A DNA stretch of 64,000 nt from Shewanella marina JCM 15074 (GCF_000614975.1 NZ_BALM01000008.1:62001-126000); one strand, 5' to 3'; shown: positions 45,415 through 56,053, counted from the stretch's first letter. The notes: generated by a model from the sequence alone, not told the origin. Made by a program: numbers and translations.

Positions 45415-46644
45415 ATGAAAATGATTAAATATCCTGCATATCTAGCTGGGATGACAACGGCTATATTTTTTTCAACACCATTATTTGCGCAATCTTCAAT
45501 GATCTCTAATCCAGCCATTAGTGGTGTGCTTGAGGGGTATTATCAAGAGGGCGAACGTCCATTATCTGAAACTGAAAAGGGCTTTGGGCTTGGGCATACA
45601 GAGTTGGCAATGAGTGCCAATATCGATGACTACTTTTTTGGTAAGTTGACTACAGTTATAGAACAGCATGATGGTGATATTGAAGTAGGTTTAGAAGAAG
45701 CGTTTATTCAAACACTCGCACTGCCTGCAGGTTTCAGTTTACGAGCGGGTCGATTTTTATCTGATATCGGTTATTTAAATAACCAACATACTCACAGTGA
45801 TAGTTTTGTGCAGCGACCACTTGCTTACCGTGCTTTTGTTGGCGGTCACTATTTTGATGATGGTCTACGGATTAATTATGTGGCACCCACTGATATTTAT
45901 TGGTTATTAGGTGTTGAAGCATTCACGGGTAAATCATTGCGTAGTGAAGCGCATGTTCATGAGGGAGAGGCCTTACCTGATTATAAAACGGTTGGGGCGA
46001 TGACGGCATACAGTAAGTGGGGCGGCGATATTGGTTTAAGTAGTTCATGGCAGTTTGGCCTGAGTTATCTGCGTAATGAAGCCGGTACTCAAATGATCCA
46101 TGAAGAACACGCTGAACATGAAGGTCACGAAGAGCATGAGGCTGAAATTCATGAAGCAGGCCATGATGAACATTCGGGACACAGTCATAATGCGGCTTAT
46201 ACGGGGAAAAATACCTATATTGCTGATGCCGTATTTAAGTGGGCGCCAGAGGGGAATTATAAGTACCAAAACTTAACCCTTTCCGCTGAGTATTTCTTAC
46301 AACAAGATCTGTTTGCACTTGAGCATGACGGCCATATAGAACAAACATTATCAGAGCAAAACCGTGCTTGGTATGTCAGTGGTGTTTATCAATTCTTGCC
46401 GCAATGGAGTGCTGGTGTTCGCTATGGTCAAGCTGACGTATGGCAAGCTCATGGTGATCATTTACACCAGCAGGAGTTTAAAGAAACTGATGTGATGCTG
46501 GCTTGGCATCATAGCCATTTTTCAACGGTACGTTTGCAATACAGTTATCAACAAGGTAACCAGTATGCTGATATCACTGACGATCATATCGTGACACTAC
46601 AATATGTTATGACTCTGGGGGCTCACGGTGCGCATCAATTCTAA
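45415..46644 (+). CDS. Outer-membrane barrel protein with histidine-rich loop, probable zinc import
   Basis: A 409-residue exported protein. ATG 45415 follows CGGAG; the signal peptide ends in LFAQS. The body is a beta-barrel (LEGYYQEGERPLSETEKGFGLGHTELAMS at the start). Residues about 227-262 contain a run of His and Glu (HEEHAEHEGHEEHEAE, then HDEHSGHSH) where an external loop is expected; more His (AHVHEGE, HGDHLHQQ) lie elsewhere. It ends GAHQF with the C-terminal Phe of outer-membrane proteins. It overlaps the binding-protein gene by 17 bases. It lacks a TonB plug domain, so it is porin-like. The zinc role rests on operon and His content. Confidence 0.7.
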   Translation: MKMIKYPAYLAGMTTAIFFSTPLFAQSSMISNPAISGVLEGYYQEGERPLSETEKGFGLGHTELAMSANIDDYFFGKLTTVIEQHDGDIEVGLEEAFIQTLALPAGFSLRAGRFLSDIGYLNNQHTHSDSFVQRPLAYRAFVGGHYFDDGLRINYVAPTDIYWLLGVEAFTGKSLRSEAHVHEGEALPDYKTVGAMTAYSKWGGDIGLSSSWQFGLSYLRNEAGTQMIHEEHAEHEGHEEHEAEIHEAGHDEHSGHSHNAAYTGKNTYIADAVFKWAPEGNYKYQNLTLSAEYFLQQDLFALEHDGHIEQTLSEQNRAWYVSGVYQFLPQWSAGVRYGQADVWQAHGDHLHQQEFKETDVMLAWHHSHFSTVRLQYSYQQGNQYADITDDHIVTLQYVMTLGAHGAHQF

Positions 46645-47539
46645 ATTTATAGCGTCAATATTTGCGGCGACAATGGCACTAGCTGCTATGCCAGCAGCAG
46701 CACAATTAAATGTATTTAGTTGCGAGCCTGAATATGCTGCGTTAGTTAAAGAGTTAGCGCCTAATGCAAAAGTGTTTAGTGCGACAACAGCTTATCAAGA
46801 TCCGCATATGATCCAAGCTCGCCCAAGCTTAATCGCTAAAATGCGTCAAGCAGATTTAGTGGTTTGTGCTGGGGCCGATTTAGAGATTGGCTGGTTACCC
46901 ATGTTAATGATGAAATCTGCTAACGCTAAGGTGCGTAGTACCGAACAGGGATTGTTTTATGCGGCGATGCAGGTCGAGACTTTAGATAAACTCGACAAGG
47001 TCGATGCCAGTATGGGGGATGTGCATGCATTAGGTAACCCACACCTTCATTTTGATCCTCAGCGATTACTGCAGGTTGCGCAGGCATTAACTGTAAAATT
47101 AAGCCAATTAGATCCTGAACAACAAGCTAATTACCAAGCTGCATTTATGGATTTTAGTCAGCGTTGGCAGCAAGCTATCGATCGTTGGCTAACGCAAGCA
47201 AAACCGCTACAAGGTCGTAAAGTCGTCGGTTATCACTCTAGCTTTCGTTATTTGTATAACTGGCTTGGTATTGAGCAAGTGGCGGATTTAGAACCTAAGC
47301 CGGGTTTACCACCAAGTAGTAGTCACTTAGCAACATTGTTAGCTGTGGTTGAACAGCAGGCGCCAACTGCGATTGTATTGGCTTCGTATCAAGATAATCG
47401 TGGTGCCAATTGGCTAGCTGAACGAACTGGTTTACCGGTTGTAGTATTACCGATGTCAGTGGGTGGTAATGAGCAAAGTCAAGATCTGTTCAGTTTGTAT
47501 GACAGTGTGATAGCGCTCTTACTGGATAGCCAGTCATGA
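46628..47539 (+). CDS. Zinc ABC transporter substrate-binding protein (ZnuA-like)
   Basis: A 303-residue periplasmic protein of the cluster A-1 metal-binding family. The signal peptide ends in AAAQ before LNVFSCEPEYAALVKEL. Metal ligands are visible: His in YQDPHMIQARPS, His in NPHLHFDP, His in VGYHSSFRYLYNWLG and Asp in LASYQDNRGANW. The His-rich loop of ZnuA is missing; instead the outer-membrane partner carries the histidines. Start GTG 46628 lies within the barrel gene. It shares 4 bases with the permease gene. Confidence 0.85.
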   Translation: MRINSKFIASIFAATMALAAMPAAAQLNVFSCEPEYAALVKELAPNAKVFSATTAYQDPHMIQARPSLIAKMRQADLVVCAGADLEIGWLPMLMMKSANAKVRSTEQGLFYAAMQVETLDKLDKVDASMGDVHALGNPHLHFDPQRLLQVAQALTVKLSQLDPEQQANYQAAFMDFSQRWQQAIDRWLTQAKPLQGRKVVGYHSSFRYLYNWLGIEQVADLEPKPGLPPSSSHLATLLAVVEQQAPTAIVLASYQDNRGANWLAERTGLPVVVLPMSVGGNEQSQDLFSLYDSVIALLLDSQS

Positions 47540-48306
47540 TTGATAGTTCGTTATGGTCTATTTTGTTGCCAGCACTTGTTGCTGGCAGCATCGTGCTATC
47601 TACCCATGTGTTGTTAGGGCGGCAGGTGCTGACGCGCGGCATTATCTTTATTGATTTAGCCATTGCTCAAATTGCCGCACTGGGTACTGTGGTGGTACAG
47701 CTGAATCATGAGCTTAGTCACTTGCCCTATGTATTGTGGTGGCTACCTACGCTATTTGCATTGGCCGGTGCAGGTTTAATTGCGTTGTTAGCTCATTATT
47801 TTAAGCAAGATTTAGAAGCGTTAATTGGTGGGCTATATGTGATTGCTGCGGTATTAGCCGTGCTGTTACTCGCTAATGATCCCCATGGCAGTGAAATTAT
47901 TAAACAGCTAATGTCAGGTCAAATTTTATGGGTCAGTTGGTCGCAATTAGTGCTGCCGGTATTGGTCTATACATTGATATTGATACTGCTATTTATGCTA
48001 CCAACACTGCTCAGCGGTATTGGCTTTTATGTGATATTTGCCATTGTGATAACCATTAGTGTGCAGTTAGTTGGCGTCTATCTCGTTTTTAGTAGCTTGA
48101 TTTTCCCTGCATTAGCAGTTGCAAGGCAGTCGCATAAATGGTCGCTGCTTTATGCCTATATTATTGGTTTGCTAGGGTACTTTACTGGGTTATTGCTGTC
48201 CGCATTATTTGATCTTCCAAGTGGAGCCATGATTGTAATGTGTTTAGCAGCTTATGCCATTGTCTATCGAATGGTGTCAGTAATATCAATAAAGAAGCAA
48301 GATTAA
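47536..48306 (+). CDS. ABC-3 type metal permease (ZnuB-like)
   Basis: A 256-residue membrane protein with about eight membrane segments. QVLTRGIIFIDLAIAQIAALG and the GVYLVFSSLIFPALA motif are typical of ABC-3 permeases (ZnuB/MntB). It overlaps the binding-protein gene by 4 bases (ATGA), so coupled translation is likely. No ATPase gene follows; the next gene is a pilin on the same strand with its own ribosome site. The ATPase must come from elsewhere. Confidence 0.85.
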   Translation: MIDSSLWSILLPALVAGSIVLSTHVLLGRQVLTRGIIFIDLAIAQIAALGTVVVQLNHELSHLPYVLWWLPTLFALAGAGLIALLAHYFKQDLEALIGGLYVIAAVLAVLLLANDPHGSEIIKQLMSGQILWVSWSQLVLPVLVYTLILILLFMLPTLLSGIGFYVIFAIVITISVQLVGVYLVFSSLIFPALAVARQSHKWSLLYAYIIGLLGYFTGLLLSALFDLPSGAMIVMCLAAYAIVYRMVSVISIKKQD

Positions 48307-48381
48307 CGCTTTAAGCTAATACAAATTTAACGCTAATTTTAGTTTAATAATTGATAAATACACCGATGTTAGGATGACATT

Positions 48382-48929
48382 GTGTCAGTAAAAGGATTTA
48401 CACTGATTGAGTTAGTTGTAGTGATGATTATTCTAGCATTGCCGCGGTTATTGCGGTGCCTAGAGTGATCTTTATTTCAGAGGAAGCGCTGCATACCTCA
48501 GTAAAAATGACTGCTGCAACTTTGCAAACTTCAGTCTTGCAGGCCCATATGGTTTGGCAATTAAAAGCAAAAGGTCAAGCGGTTGGTGATATGCCAGGCT
48601 TTCTTGATGACAGTGTTAATTTCAATGCAAATGGCTACCCTATAGAGTCTCAAGATAAAAAAAGTCCCGGCCATTCTGTTGTCACTAATCCTAATACTAA
48701 TATGTGTGGTCGACTGTGGAATGGTTTATTAGGCTATAACCAAACGCTCGATTATTCAGGAGCAGGCAATAAGCTTGCTGATGGTTCTCACCAATTTTAT
48801 TATTCAACAGCCTCCGGTGTATTTAAAGTGGTCAGCGCGGTGAATGGCTTATGTACTTATGCTTTGATGGCTGATCAACAAATTCTGATTGAATACAACA
48901 CGCTAACAGGTAAGGTATTAATGAAATAG
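48382..48929 (+). pseudogene. Type IV pilin-like protein, frameshifted in the N-terminal helix
   Basis: The first frame starts at GTG 48382 (AGGATG before it) and reads MSVKGFTLIELVVVMIIL, the prepilin peptidase site and hydrophobic helix. It then stops at 48466-48468. The second frame carries on as IAAVIAVPRVIFISEEA to 48929, with NTNMCGRLWNGLLGY further on. Restoring one G at 48436 (CTAGC to CTAGGC) gives LGIAAVIAVPR, exactly the expected helix. The full protein would have about 182 residues, a minor pilin or pseudopilin standing alone. As given no pilin is made. Confidence 0.8.
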
Positions 48930-49040
48930 CAGCCTATAGTGTGAGCTTGATAAATAAACAGCTTACAGCTGTAAACATTAGATTGAGCTCTTTATTAGCT
49001 GTCGCTATACTGGCCGCCTATTAGCTTGTCGGAGTCTGTT

Positions 49041-49784
49041 GTGCTGTTAGTTTTAAGGTCAATAATATTGGCTATTTTGTTAATTTTGGCTTTTGTGTGT
49101 GGTGGATTACTGTGTATTTTACGTCCTCGCCATCGCAATAATGTACATATGTTTGCTAAATGGTTTTCATGGGTTGCCCCAATTTTAGGGATTAAAGTCA
49201 TATTACGACCATCAGCACAAGCAGTGCAGCAACCTTATATTTATATTGCTAACCATCAAAATACTTACGACATGTTTACCCATACCGGTATGGTGCCTAA
49301 AAGTACGGTGAGTTTAGGCAAAAAAAGCTTGGTGTGGATCCCATTATTCGGTCAACTATATTGGTTATCTGGCAATATTTTAATCGATCGGACTAACCGT
49401 CGTCGCGCATTTGCCACCATGGCGCAAACAGCTAAAAAGATTAAAGAAAAGTGCTTATCTGTATGGATTTTCCCAGAAGGTACTCGTTCACGCGGTCGTG
49501 GTTTATTACCGTTCAAATTAGGCGCGTTCCATACCGCGATTGAGGCCGGTGTGCCTATGGTGCCAGTATTGGCGTCATGCCAAGCTAACATCAATCTAAA
49601 TCGCTGGGATAATGGCGTGGTGATTGTTGAAATGATGGACCCAATTCCAACTCAAGGTATTGAGAAGTCAGAAATTAAAGCATTTGCTGCAGAGGTCCAT
49701 ACGCAGATGGAAACTCGCTGGAATCAATTAAATGAAGAGGCACAAGCATTAATGGCTAAACCTCTGCACGATAATCACGTATAA
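49041..49784 (+). CDS. plsC: 1-acyl-sn-glycerol-3-phosphate acyltransferase
   Basis: A 247-residue membrane acyltransferase that makes phosphatidic acid. The HX4D motif is NHQNTYD, followed by SLGKKSLVWIPLFGQLYWLSG and FPEGTRSRGRG, all PlsC signatures. An N-terminal membrane segment is present. I start at GTG 49041 since GGAG lies 6 bases upstream; TTG at 49026 gives 5 more residues. The next gene (rraB) follows 43 bases later on the same strand. Confidence 0.9.
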   Translation: MLLVLRSIILAILLILAFVCGGLLCILRPRHRNNVHMFAKWFSWVAPILGIKVILRPSAQAVQQPYIYIANHQNTYDMFTHTGMVPKSTVSLGKKSLVWIPLFGQLYWLSGNILIDRTNRRRAFATMAQTAKKIKEKCLSVWIFPEGTRSRGRGLLPFKLGAFHTAIEAGVPMVPVLASCQANINLNRWDNGVVIVEMMDPIPTQGIEKSEIKAFAAEVHTQMETRWNQLNEEAQALMAKPLHDNHV

Positions 49785-49827
49785 TCACTACTGATAGTAA
49801 GTCGATTATTTGTTACGGAGACAGTCA

Positions 49828-50253
49828 ATGTCGTTTGAACGCCAATTTAAAGCACAGCAACAAGAAAACCGTGAAATCGTTAAAGCTTTGCTTGATGATG
49901 GTTCTGCAGCTGATGCTGAATATATTATTGAACATCACTTTTCTTCTGAAAGCTTTGATCGCTTAGAAAAAGCCGCAGTTGAGGCGTTCAAGTTAGGTTT
50001 TGAAGTAAATGATGCAGAAGAGATGGAGTTAGACGACGGTACCGTTGTTTGCTGTTTTGATGCTGTCGCTTACCATAAGCTTGAGGTTGAGTTGCTAGAT
50101 CAAGCAACTGAGCAAATGTTACTGCTAGCACAGAAGCAAAAAGTTGAATATGACGGTTGGGGCACCTTCTTTATGGGTGACGATGACGAGTTTGACGACG
50201 AAGATTATGATGACGATGATATGGATGAAGATGGCTTTCCTCGTCAGCACTAA
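49828..50253 (+). CDS. rraB: Regulator of ribonuclease E activity RraB
   Basis: A 141-residue acidic protein. [29 protein letters not shown] and [20 protein letters not shown], and the very acidic tail [14 protein letters not shown], are those of RraB, which binds the RNase E scaffold and inhibits degradosome activity. ATG 49828 follows GGAG at 6 bases. A terminator follows. Confidence 0.92.
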   Translation: MSFERQFKAQQQENREIVKALLDDGSAADAEYIIEHHFSSESFDRLEKAAVEAFKLGFEVNDAEEMELDDGTVVCCFDAVAYHKLEVELLDQATEQMLLLAQKQKVEYDGWGTFFMGDDDEFDDEDYDDDDMDEDGFPRQH

Positions 50254-50276
50254 TTAATATTTATAGAATATTAATG

Positions 50277-50302
50277 AAACCCAGCTCAGTGAGCTGGGTT
50301 TT
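50277..50302. terminator. Bidirectional terminator
   Basis: AACCCAGCTC and GAGCTGGGTT form a 10-base stem with loop AGT, followed by TTTT on the plus strand; between convergent rraB and the DUF3530 gene. Confidence 0.9.
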
Positions 50303-50305
50303 TTA

Positions 50306-50998
50306 TTATTGACTCAATAATCCGAGTTGCTTGCGGCTATAACTATTAATCCACTCAACAGCGGTTTGCCATGATGCCATTTGCTGCTGTTGTAATGTTA
50401 GCGTCATTAATCGATAGTTTGCTGTGTCTGCAGAGCTACTGGTTCGATAACGGCTTGGATAGTTATTTTGGGCAATCGGGTGGGCATCAATATTGGCGAT
50501 ATCTAATACCGGAAGTGTTAGCTGATCAAGTTGACTAAGCAGGGTGCGATTATGTTCAGTGCGTGTATCAAATGGATCGATTAATACCAGTAAATCAATA
50601 TCGCTGTCTTGTTGCTTGGTAAAATACTCAACCGCCATTGCCGCACTTTGATTCGCAATGATTAACACCTTTTTACCCGTATATTCGTGACTTGCTTGCT
50701 GCATTTGTGTCAGTGCTTGTTGGAGCCATGATTGTTGTGCTGCAGGTTCACTATTGATATTCAGTGGCGGCGTTATTGCGATACTAGCCCAGCCTTTAGT
50801 GGGCAGTTGTTGCTGAATATGACCTAACATACTCTGGCTTAAAATAGGCTGTTTGGGCGCGCTAATAATAAATACGCTGCCAAACTGTTGTTTGCCCTGC
50901 CAAGGTGAGACTTGAAGTTCAGGATTGGTTTGTGCTTGAGCTATAAAACTAATGCCGCTAAATAGCGTTAGCAATAGCAGTCTGTAGAGTCCATTCAT
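50306..50998 (-). CDS. DUF3530-family exported alpha/beta-hydrolase-like protein
   Basis: A 230-residue protein with a signal peptide ending in AQA. It has an alpha/beta-hydrolase-like core (GSVFIISAPKQP, then GWASIAITPP and KKVLIIANQSAAMAVEYF), but the nucleophile position is NQSAA rather than GXSXG, so catalysis is doubtful. It matches DUF3530, found in many gammaproteobacteria. The start ATG 50998 follows the rapA terminator. The function is unknown. Confidence 0.8.
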   Translation of the reverse strand: MNGLYRLLLLTLFSGISFIAQAQTNPELQVSPWQGKQQFGSVFIISAPKQPILSQSMLGHIQQQLPTKGWASIAITPPLNINSEPAAQQSWLQQALTQMQQASHEYTGKKVLIIANQSAAMAVEYFTKQQDSDIDLLVLIDPFDTRTEHNRTLLSQLDQLTLPVLDIANIDAHPIAQNNYPSRYRTSSSADTANYRLMTLTLQQQQMASWQTAVEWINSYSRKQLGLLSQ

Positions 50999-51040
50999 AG
51001 GCTGATATCAATAAAGTAGATTGTGTGTTCAGTATACAAA

Positions 51041-51065
51041 AAAGCCCTGTTAAAAACAGGGCTTT
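51041..51065 (-). terminator. Terminator of rapA
   Basis: AAAGCCCTGT and ACAGGGCTTT form a 10-base stem with a 5-base loop; on the minus strand it is followed by a T run. Confidence 0.85.
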
Positions 51066-51088
51066 GCTTAGCTATAATCAGATATCAA

Positions 51089-53995
51089 TTAAGCGTGACT
51101 GACTAGAATTAAACGTACCGCATCTAATTGCAGTAGGCTTTGATCCATATAACCATTGAGTTCAGTCATTTGCTGACGTAAATAGTCGAGCTCTTCATCA
51201 CGAATATTCGGATTGACCGCTTTTAATGACTCTAAACGTGCAAGTTCAGCAGTCAATTGAGTCGTCATCTTTTCACGTGCTTCAACCACGAGCTTATCCA
51301 AGTCTTGCTGGGCAAATTCTTCACCCTTAGCAAATAATGGATGCAACATTGGTTGTGATGCCGTCACGAGCTTACTACCAATATGACGGTTAACGGCACT
51401 TAACTGCTTATCGAAGCTTTCATAAGTCACGTTAGCGGCTAAGTTAGTACCATTCTTATCTAATAACACACGGATTGGTGTAGGTGGTAAGTAACGGTAT
51501 AGCTGGCTAGCTCGTGGTGCAGAAGCGTCGGCCATGTAGATTAGCTCTAAGAAAATTGTACCTGCTGGCAGGGCTTTATTCTTTAGAATAGCAACACTGG
51601 TCGTACCCGTTTCAGAGCCCGTAATTAAGTCCAAACCTGTTTGTACAATCGGATGTTCTTGGGTAATTAGTGCAATATCGTCACGAGATAATGCCGTTTC
51701 GCGATCAAAAGTTACCGTAATACCATCTTCAGGTAAGCCAGGATATGTCGGGTACATCATATGTTCACTTGGACGTAGAATGATCGAGTTCTCACCACGA
51801 TCTTCTTGGTCAACGCCAATGATGTCCCATAAACGGATAACAGAGCCAATTAGGTGAGTATCGTTATCTAAGTCGGCAAGCTTTTTCACTAATGCTGCTG
51901 CGCGAGCACCACCATTAGAGTTAAGTTCTAGCAACTTATCGCGACCTTGTTCCATCGCTTGCTTAAGCTCGTTATAACGTGCCTGAGTTTGATTCAATAG
52001 CTCTGTTTGCTCGTCTTCATCGCCAGTCATTAACACATTGGTTAATGGCTCCACAAATTCGTTAAACAGAATATGACCACCCGGACAAGTTAGCTCAAAT
52101 GCATTTAGACCTTGCTCAAACCACTGTAGTAGACGCTCTTGCGCGGTTCCAGCTAGGTATGGCAAATGAATTTGCACATCATTCTTTTGACCAATACGAT
52201 CTAAACGACCAATACGTTGCTCAAGTAGATCTGGGTTAAGTGGTAGGTCAAATAATACTAAATGGCTAGCAAACTGGAAGTTACGACCTTCTGAACCAAT
52301 TTCAGAACAGATAAGTGCCTGTGCTCCGCCTTCTTCTTGAGCAAAGTAAGCACCCGCTTTATCTCGCTCAATAATTGACATGCCTTCATGGAACACTGTT
52401 GCTTGAATACCTTCGCGGGTACGCAATGCTTCTTCAAGACTCAGCGCGGTTTCAGCGCGGCTAGCAATAATCAGGACTTTCTTACTGCGGTTATTCTTTA
52501 GGAATTCAATTAGCCAATCAACGCGTGGATCAAACTTCCACCAACTGGCACCAGACTCTTCAAATTCTTGATAGATTTTTTCAGGGTTTAGGGCTTCAGT
52601 CAGCTTTTGCGCTGGTGTTTTATAGTTACTCATCATCGCATTTACACGCGCAGCGGTACGATACTGCTCAGGTACTGCTTGTGGGTAGCTAGTGAATATA
52701 CGCTGTGGGAAGCCTTTTACTGATGCACGACTGTTACGGTATAGCACGCGGCCAGTACCATGACGGTCTAATAGTTCTTGCAGTAATTCTTGGCTAGCTT
52801 GCTGTTTTAATTCATCATCAATATCATCAGCTTGGATAATATTGATGCTTGGCATAATGTCTTTTTCTGCCAATAGTTCAGTTAAGCATTGAATCGCACT
52901 GTCAGGCAGTTTTTCGCCTGAACTTAGTGCTTCAGCAGCTTCTGCTACGGCTTTATAGCTGTCTTCTTCTTTGATAAAGCTTTCATAATCAAAGAAGCGG
53001 TTAGGATCAAGCAAACGTAAACGCGCAAAGTGGCTTTGGTGACCAAGTTGATCTGGGGTTGCTGTTAATAACAACACGCCCGGCACTTCTTCACTTAGTG
53101 CTTCAACAATTTGGTAAGCGCGGCTCGGCTTATCTTCTGCCCACTCTAAATGGTGCGCTTCGTCGACTACCATAAGATCCCAATCGGCATCTAAGGCTTG
53201 CTCTAAACGACGCTTTTTACGCAGTAGCTCAAGTGAACAAATCACCAACTGTTCAGTATAGAATGGGTTGTCGTTATCGGCATAAGCTTCAACACAGCGG
53301 TCTTCATCAAACACGGAAAAACGTAGGTTAAAGCGGCGTAGCATCTCAACTAGCCACTGATGACGTAAGGTGTCAGGCACAATCACTAACACACGTTCTG
53401 CCCGGCCAGTGAGTAATTGCTGATGAATAATTAAACCCGCTTCAATGGTTTTACCTAAACCCACTTCATCAGCAAGTAAAACGCGTGGCGCATAACGGCG
53501 ACCCACTTCTGATGCAATCCACTGTTGATGTGGAATTAAGCCTACGCGAGGACCTTGCTGGCCTAGCATATCTGAGGTCGCAATTTGATGACGTAAGTTT
53601 TGCGCTTGATAACGTACACCAAAACGATCTAGGCGGTCGATTTGACCTGCGAATAAACGATCTTGTGGTTTGTTAAAGCGAATATTATGGTTCAGTAGAG
53701 TTTCACGTAAACTGGCTTGCTCACCGTTATCACTGCGAGTGCCGTGATAGGTTACAAGTCCATTATCTTCCTCAAGTTCACTGATGGTTAATGTCCAGCC
53801 CTCATGGCCTTCGACACTATCTCCTGGGTTGTAAATTACTCGAGTTAGTGGGGCATCACTACGTGAGAACATACGGTTCTCACCGGTTGCAGGAAACATT
53901 AATGTGACCATGCGACCCTCTACTTGAACAACAGTACCCAATCCAAGTTCTGATTCGGTATCACTTATCCAGCGTTGACCTAAGGCAAACGGCAT
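51089..53995 (-). CDS. rapA: RNA polymerase-associated helicase RapA
   Basis: A 968-residue Swi2/Snf2 ATPase. The N-terminal Tudor-like domains ([22 protein letters not shown]) bind RNA polymerase; helicase motif I is [16 protein letters not shown], motif II is [10 protein letters not shown] and motif VI is [10 protein letters not shown]. It recycles RNA polymerase after transcription. Length is the same as E. coli RapA. It is monocistronic with a terminator behind it. Confidence 0.95.
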   Translation of the reverse strand: MPFALGQRWISDTESELGLGTVVQVEGRMVTLMFPATGENRMFSRSDAPLTRVIYNPGDSVEGHEGWTLTISELEEDNGLVTYHGTRSDNGEQASLRETLLNHNIRFNKPQDRLFAGQIDRLDRFGVRYQAQNLRHQIATSDMLGQQGPRVGLIPHQQWIASEVGRRYAPRVLLADEVGLGKTIEAGLIIHQQLLTGRAERVLVIVPDTLRHQWLVEMLRRFNLRFSVFDEDRCVEAYADNDNPFYTEQLVICSLELLRKKRRLEQALDADWDLMVVDEAHHLEWAEDKPSRAYQIVEALSEEVPGVLLLTATPDQLGHQSHFARLRLLDPNRFFDYESFIKEEDSYKAVAEAAEALSSGEKLPDSAIQCLTELLAEKDIMPSINIIQADDIDDELKQQASQELLQELLDRHGTGRVLYRNSRASVKGFPQRIFTSYPQAVPEQYRTAARVNAMMSNYKTPAQKLTEALNPEKIYQEFEESGASWWKFDPRVDWLIEFLKNNRSKKVLIIASRAETALSLEEALRTREGIQATVFHEGMSIIERDKAGAYFAQEEGGAQALICSEIGSEGRNFQFASHLVLFDLPLNPDLLEQRIGRLDRIGQKNDVQIHLPYLAGTAQERLLQWFEQGLNAFELTCPGGHILFNEFVEPLTNVLMTGDEDEQTELLNQTQARYNELKQAMEQGRDKLLELNSNGGARAAALVKKLADLDNDTHLIGSVIRLWDIIGVDQEDRGENSIILRPSEHMMYPTYPGLPEDGITVTFDRETALSRDDIALITQEHPIVQTGLDLITGSETGTTSVAILKNKALPAGTIFLELIYMADASAPRASQLYRYLPPTPIRVLLDKNGTNLAANVTYESFDKQLSAVNRHIGSKLVTASQPMLHPLFAKGEEFAQQDLDKLVVEAREKMTTQLTAELARLESLKAVNPNIRDEELDYLRQQMTELNGYMDQSLLQLDAVRLILVSHA

Positions 53996-54079
53996 CTTTA
54001 ACTGTTCTCTCTATACTGAAACTCAAAAAGGCGCGTATGTTATAACATCGACGCCGATAATTAAAATTGTATTTTGGTT

Positions 54080-54348
54080 TATACCAATTTGATTAAAGAT
54101 GTGAGCGATTCAGAGCTTGTCAGCCTTTTCAGTTCTAGGCGCATTGATGCCGTAATGGCTATTCCCTTTCAAATCAATGCAACATCGAAATGGAAAGGCC
54201 TGAAAAGCTCACTTCGAGCGGGTTTCAAGGCACTGTATACTGCGTTGAACATTTTCAAAATAGAATAACTATTCCGTTCAAATGTCCGCCTTGTCTACAG
54301 CACCTTGAACTCCCGCTGAATGATCACCTTCTTAATCAAGTTGGTATT
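54080..54348. repeat. Palindromic MITE-like repeat, copy C (inverted relative to copy B)
   Basis: About 269 bases. Read in reverse it follows copy B at 44703-44971 closely over the whole length, with only scattered changes such as CATTTTCAAAATAG against CTTTTTCAAAATAG. It starts TATACCAATTTGATTAAAGA and ends TCAAGTTGGTATT. It fills part of the gap between rapA and the phoH-like gene. No transposase is present. Confidence 0.88.
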
Positions 54349-54658
54349 ACTGCCATCAAACGGATAGCTTGGTGATAATTGTAGAAGTTTCACTCAACAA
54401 TGCTAGTGATTTTGTGTATATCTCTGTATATCGGTTGTATTTATATTGCGTCGTACTTTCGCATGAGAACTGGCGCTAAGATGATAATTGCTTGTGCTTT
54501 TTTTGCTCAAGTGACAATATGGAAATGTAACAATAGCGTTAATAAATTCATTTGCTTGGTCCACCCAATGGTCAATGTCGTTAGAATTTGTTGAGCTAAC
54601 TCAAGCAATCTAAAGGCGTTAACTGGTTAGTAGGTGGTCCATTGGTAGCGGAGTGACT
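54349..54658. other. Intergenic region before the PhoH-like gene
   Basis: About 310 bases without a supported gene. A 64-codon frame at 54400 has no ribosome site and no recognisable sequence. The region presumably holds the promoter of the PhoH-like gene. Confidence 0.5.
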
Positions 54659-56053
54659 ATGGAACCAGACTGCAAAAAGCTATTTGTGCTTGATACCAAC
54701 GTATTATTACATGATCCTCTCGCCATCTATTCCTTTAAAGAGCACGATGTGGTTATTCCTATGACCGTGCTTGAAGAACTTGATCACCTTAAAGACTCCA
54801 AACGCGATATCAGTCGTGATGCCAGAATTGCCATTCGTGCCTTAGAAGATATTTTGGGGGGAAATGTCAGTCCTGAGCAAATCATCAACGGGGTGCCATT
54901 ACCTTGTAGTGAGGAACATGCTGATGTAACGGGAACATTGTCTATTTTTGCTGATCATCAAATTGAATCTGTGGTGGGCGAACTCCCCGGTGGTCACAAT
55001 GATAACCGTATTATCAATGCCGCTTTGCATCTCCAAAAAGTGCATCATCCACGTTTAGTTGCATTAGTGACTAAAGATATCAATATGCGCTTAAAAGCCA
55101 AAGGGGTGGGGATTGAACGCGTTGAAGATTATCGTACCGATCAATTAATTGAAGATATTCGTTTTCTAAGCAAAGGGTTTACCTGTATTGACGGTGATTT
55201 TTGGCAGCATTGCACTAATGTTGAAACCGATCGTCAAGGTCGACAAACCATACATCATGTACCGAAAGACGATTTTAAAGATGAGCCGCTGTATATCAAT
55301 CAATATGTGATTGATGAAACAGATGAGTTCTGTGGTCGCGTAGCACAAATTAATAAGCAATCTATTGAGCTGATTGATTTAGGTCGCGACAGGTTAATGA
55401 ATCAAGAAGCTTGGGGCATTAAACCTAAAAACATCTATCAAGGGATGGCGTTAGATGCCTTACTCGACCCGAATATTGATTTGGTTATTCTGACGGGCCC
55501 CGCGGGTTGTGGTAAGACCTTACTCGCATTAGCGGCGGCTTTAGAGTTAGTGGTTGAGCGTAATCAATATGACAAGGTGATCGTAACCCGTAATACCCCA
55601 GAAATTGCTGAGTCTATTGGTTTCTTGCCCGGCACTGAAGAGGAAAAAATGGCACCATGGTTAGCGGCTATTACCGATACCCTTGAGGTGTTGCACAAGC
55701 ATGATGTGAATCCAGAAGGTAGCATGAATTACATTATGGAGAAGGCAAATATCCAGTTTAAGTCAGTTAACTTTATGCGTGGTCGTTCGATTCAAAATTC
55801 AATTGTGATATTAGATGAGTGCCAAAACCTAACCGCATCACAAATTAAAACCATGATTACTCGGATGGGTGAAGGTACCAAATTAATTTGTAGTGGTAAC
55901 CTTGCCCAAATTGATGCCAACTATATGTCAGCGGTATCCTCTGGATTAACCTATATTGTTGAGCGTTTTAAAGATTTTGAAGGCAGTGCTAACGTTTATC
56001 TTAATGGGGTCATGCGTTCGCGTTTGGCTAAGTTTGCAGAAGAACATTTGTGA
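54659..56053 (+). CDS. PIN-domain plus PhoH-type ATPase
   Basis: A 464-residue protein. The N-terminal PIN nuclease domain has the acidic residues in FVLDTNVLLHD (Asp13-type), LEELD and the later VTKDINM. The C-terminal PhoH ATPase has Walker A GPAGCGKTLLALAAAL and Walker B IVILDECQNLT. This is the PhoH2-like (YlaK) type, RNA helicase with ribonuclease activity. I start at ATG 54659 because GGAG lies 6 bases upstream; the GTG at 54653 is too close to it. It is followed by the sensor kinase gene 97 bases later. Confidence 0.88.
   Translation: MEPDCKKLFVLDTNVLLHDPLAIYSFKEHDVVIPMTVLEELDHLKDSKRDISRDARIAIRALEDILGGNVSPEQIINGVPLPCSEEHADVTGTLSIFADHQIESVVGELPGGHNDNRIINAALHLQKVHHPRLVALVTKDINMRLKAKGVGIERVEDYRTDQLIEDIRFLSKGFTCIDGDFWQHCTNVETDRQGRQTIHHVPKDDFKDEPLYINQYVIDETDEFCGRVAQINKQSIELIDLGRDRLMNQEAWGIKPKNIYQGMALDALLDPNIDLVILTGPAGCGKTLLALAAALELVVERNQYDKVIVTRNTPEIAESIGFLPGTEEEKMAPWLAAITDTLEVLHKHDVNPEGSMNYIMEKANIQFKSVNFMRGRSIQNSIVILDECQNLTASQIKTMITRMGEGTKLICSGNLAQIDANYMSAVSSGLTYIVERFKDFEGSANVYLNGVMRSRLAKFAEEHL

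Noticed and set aside
54400..54594. 64-codon frame with hydrophobic start before the PhoH-like gene
   Set aside because: No ribosome site, no recognisable family and low-quality composition; probably chance.
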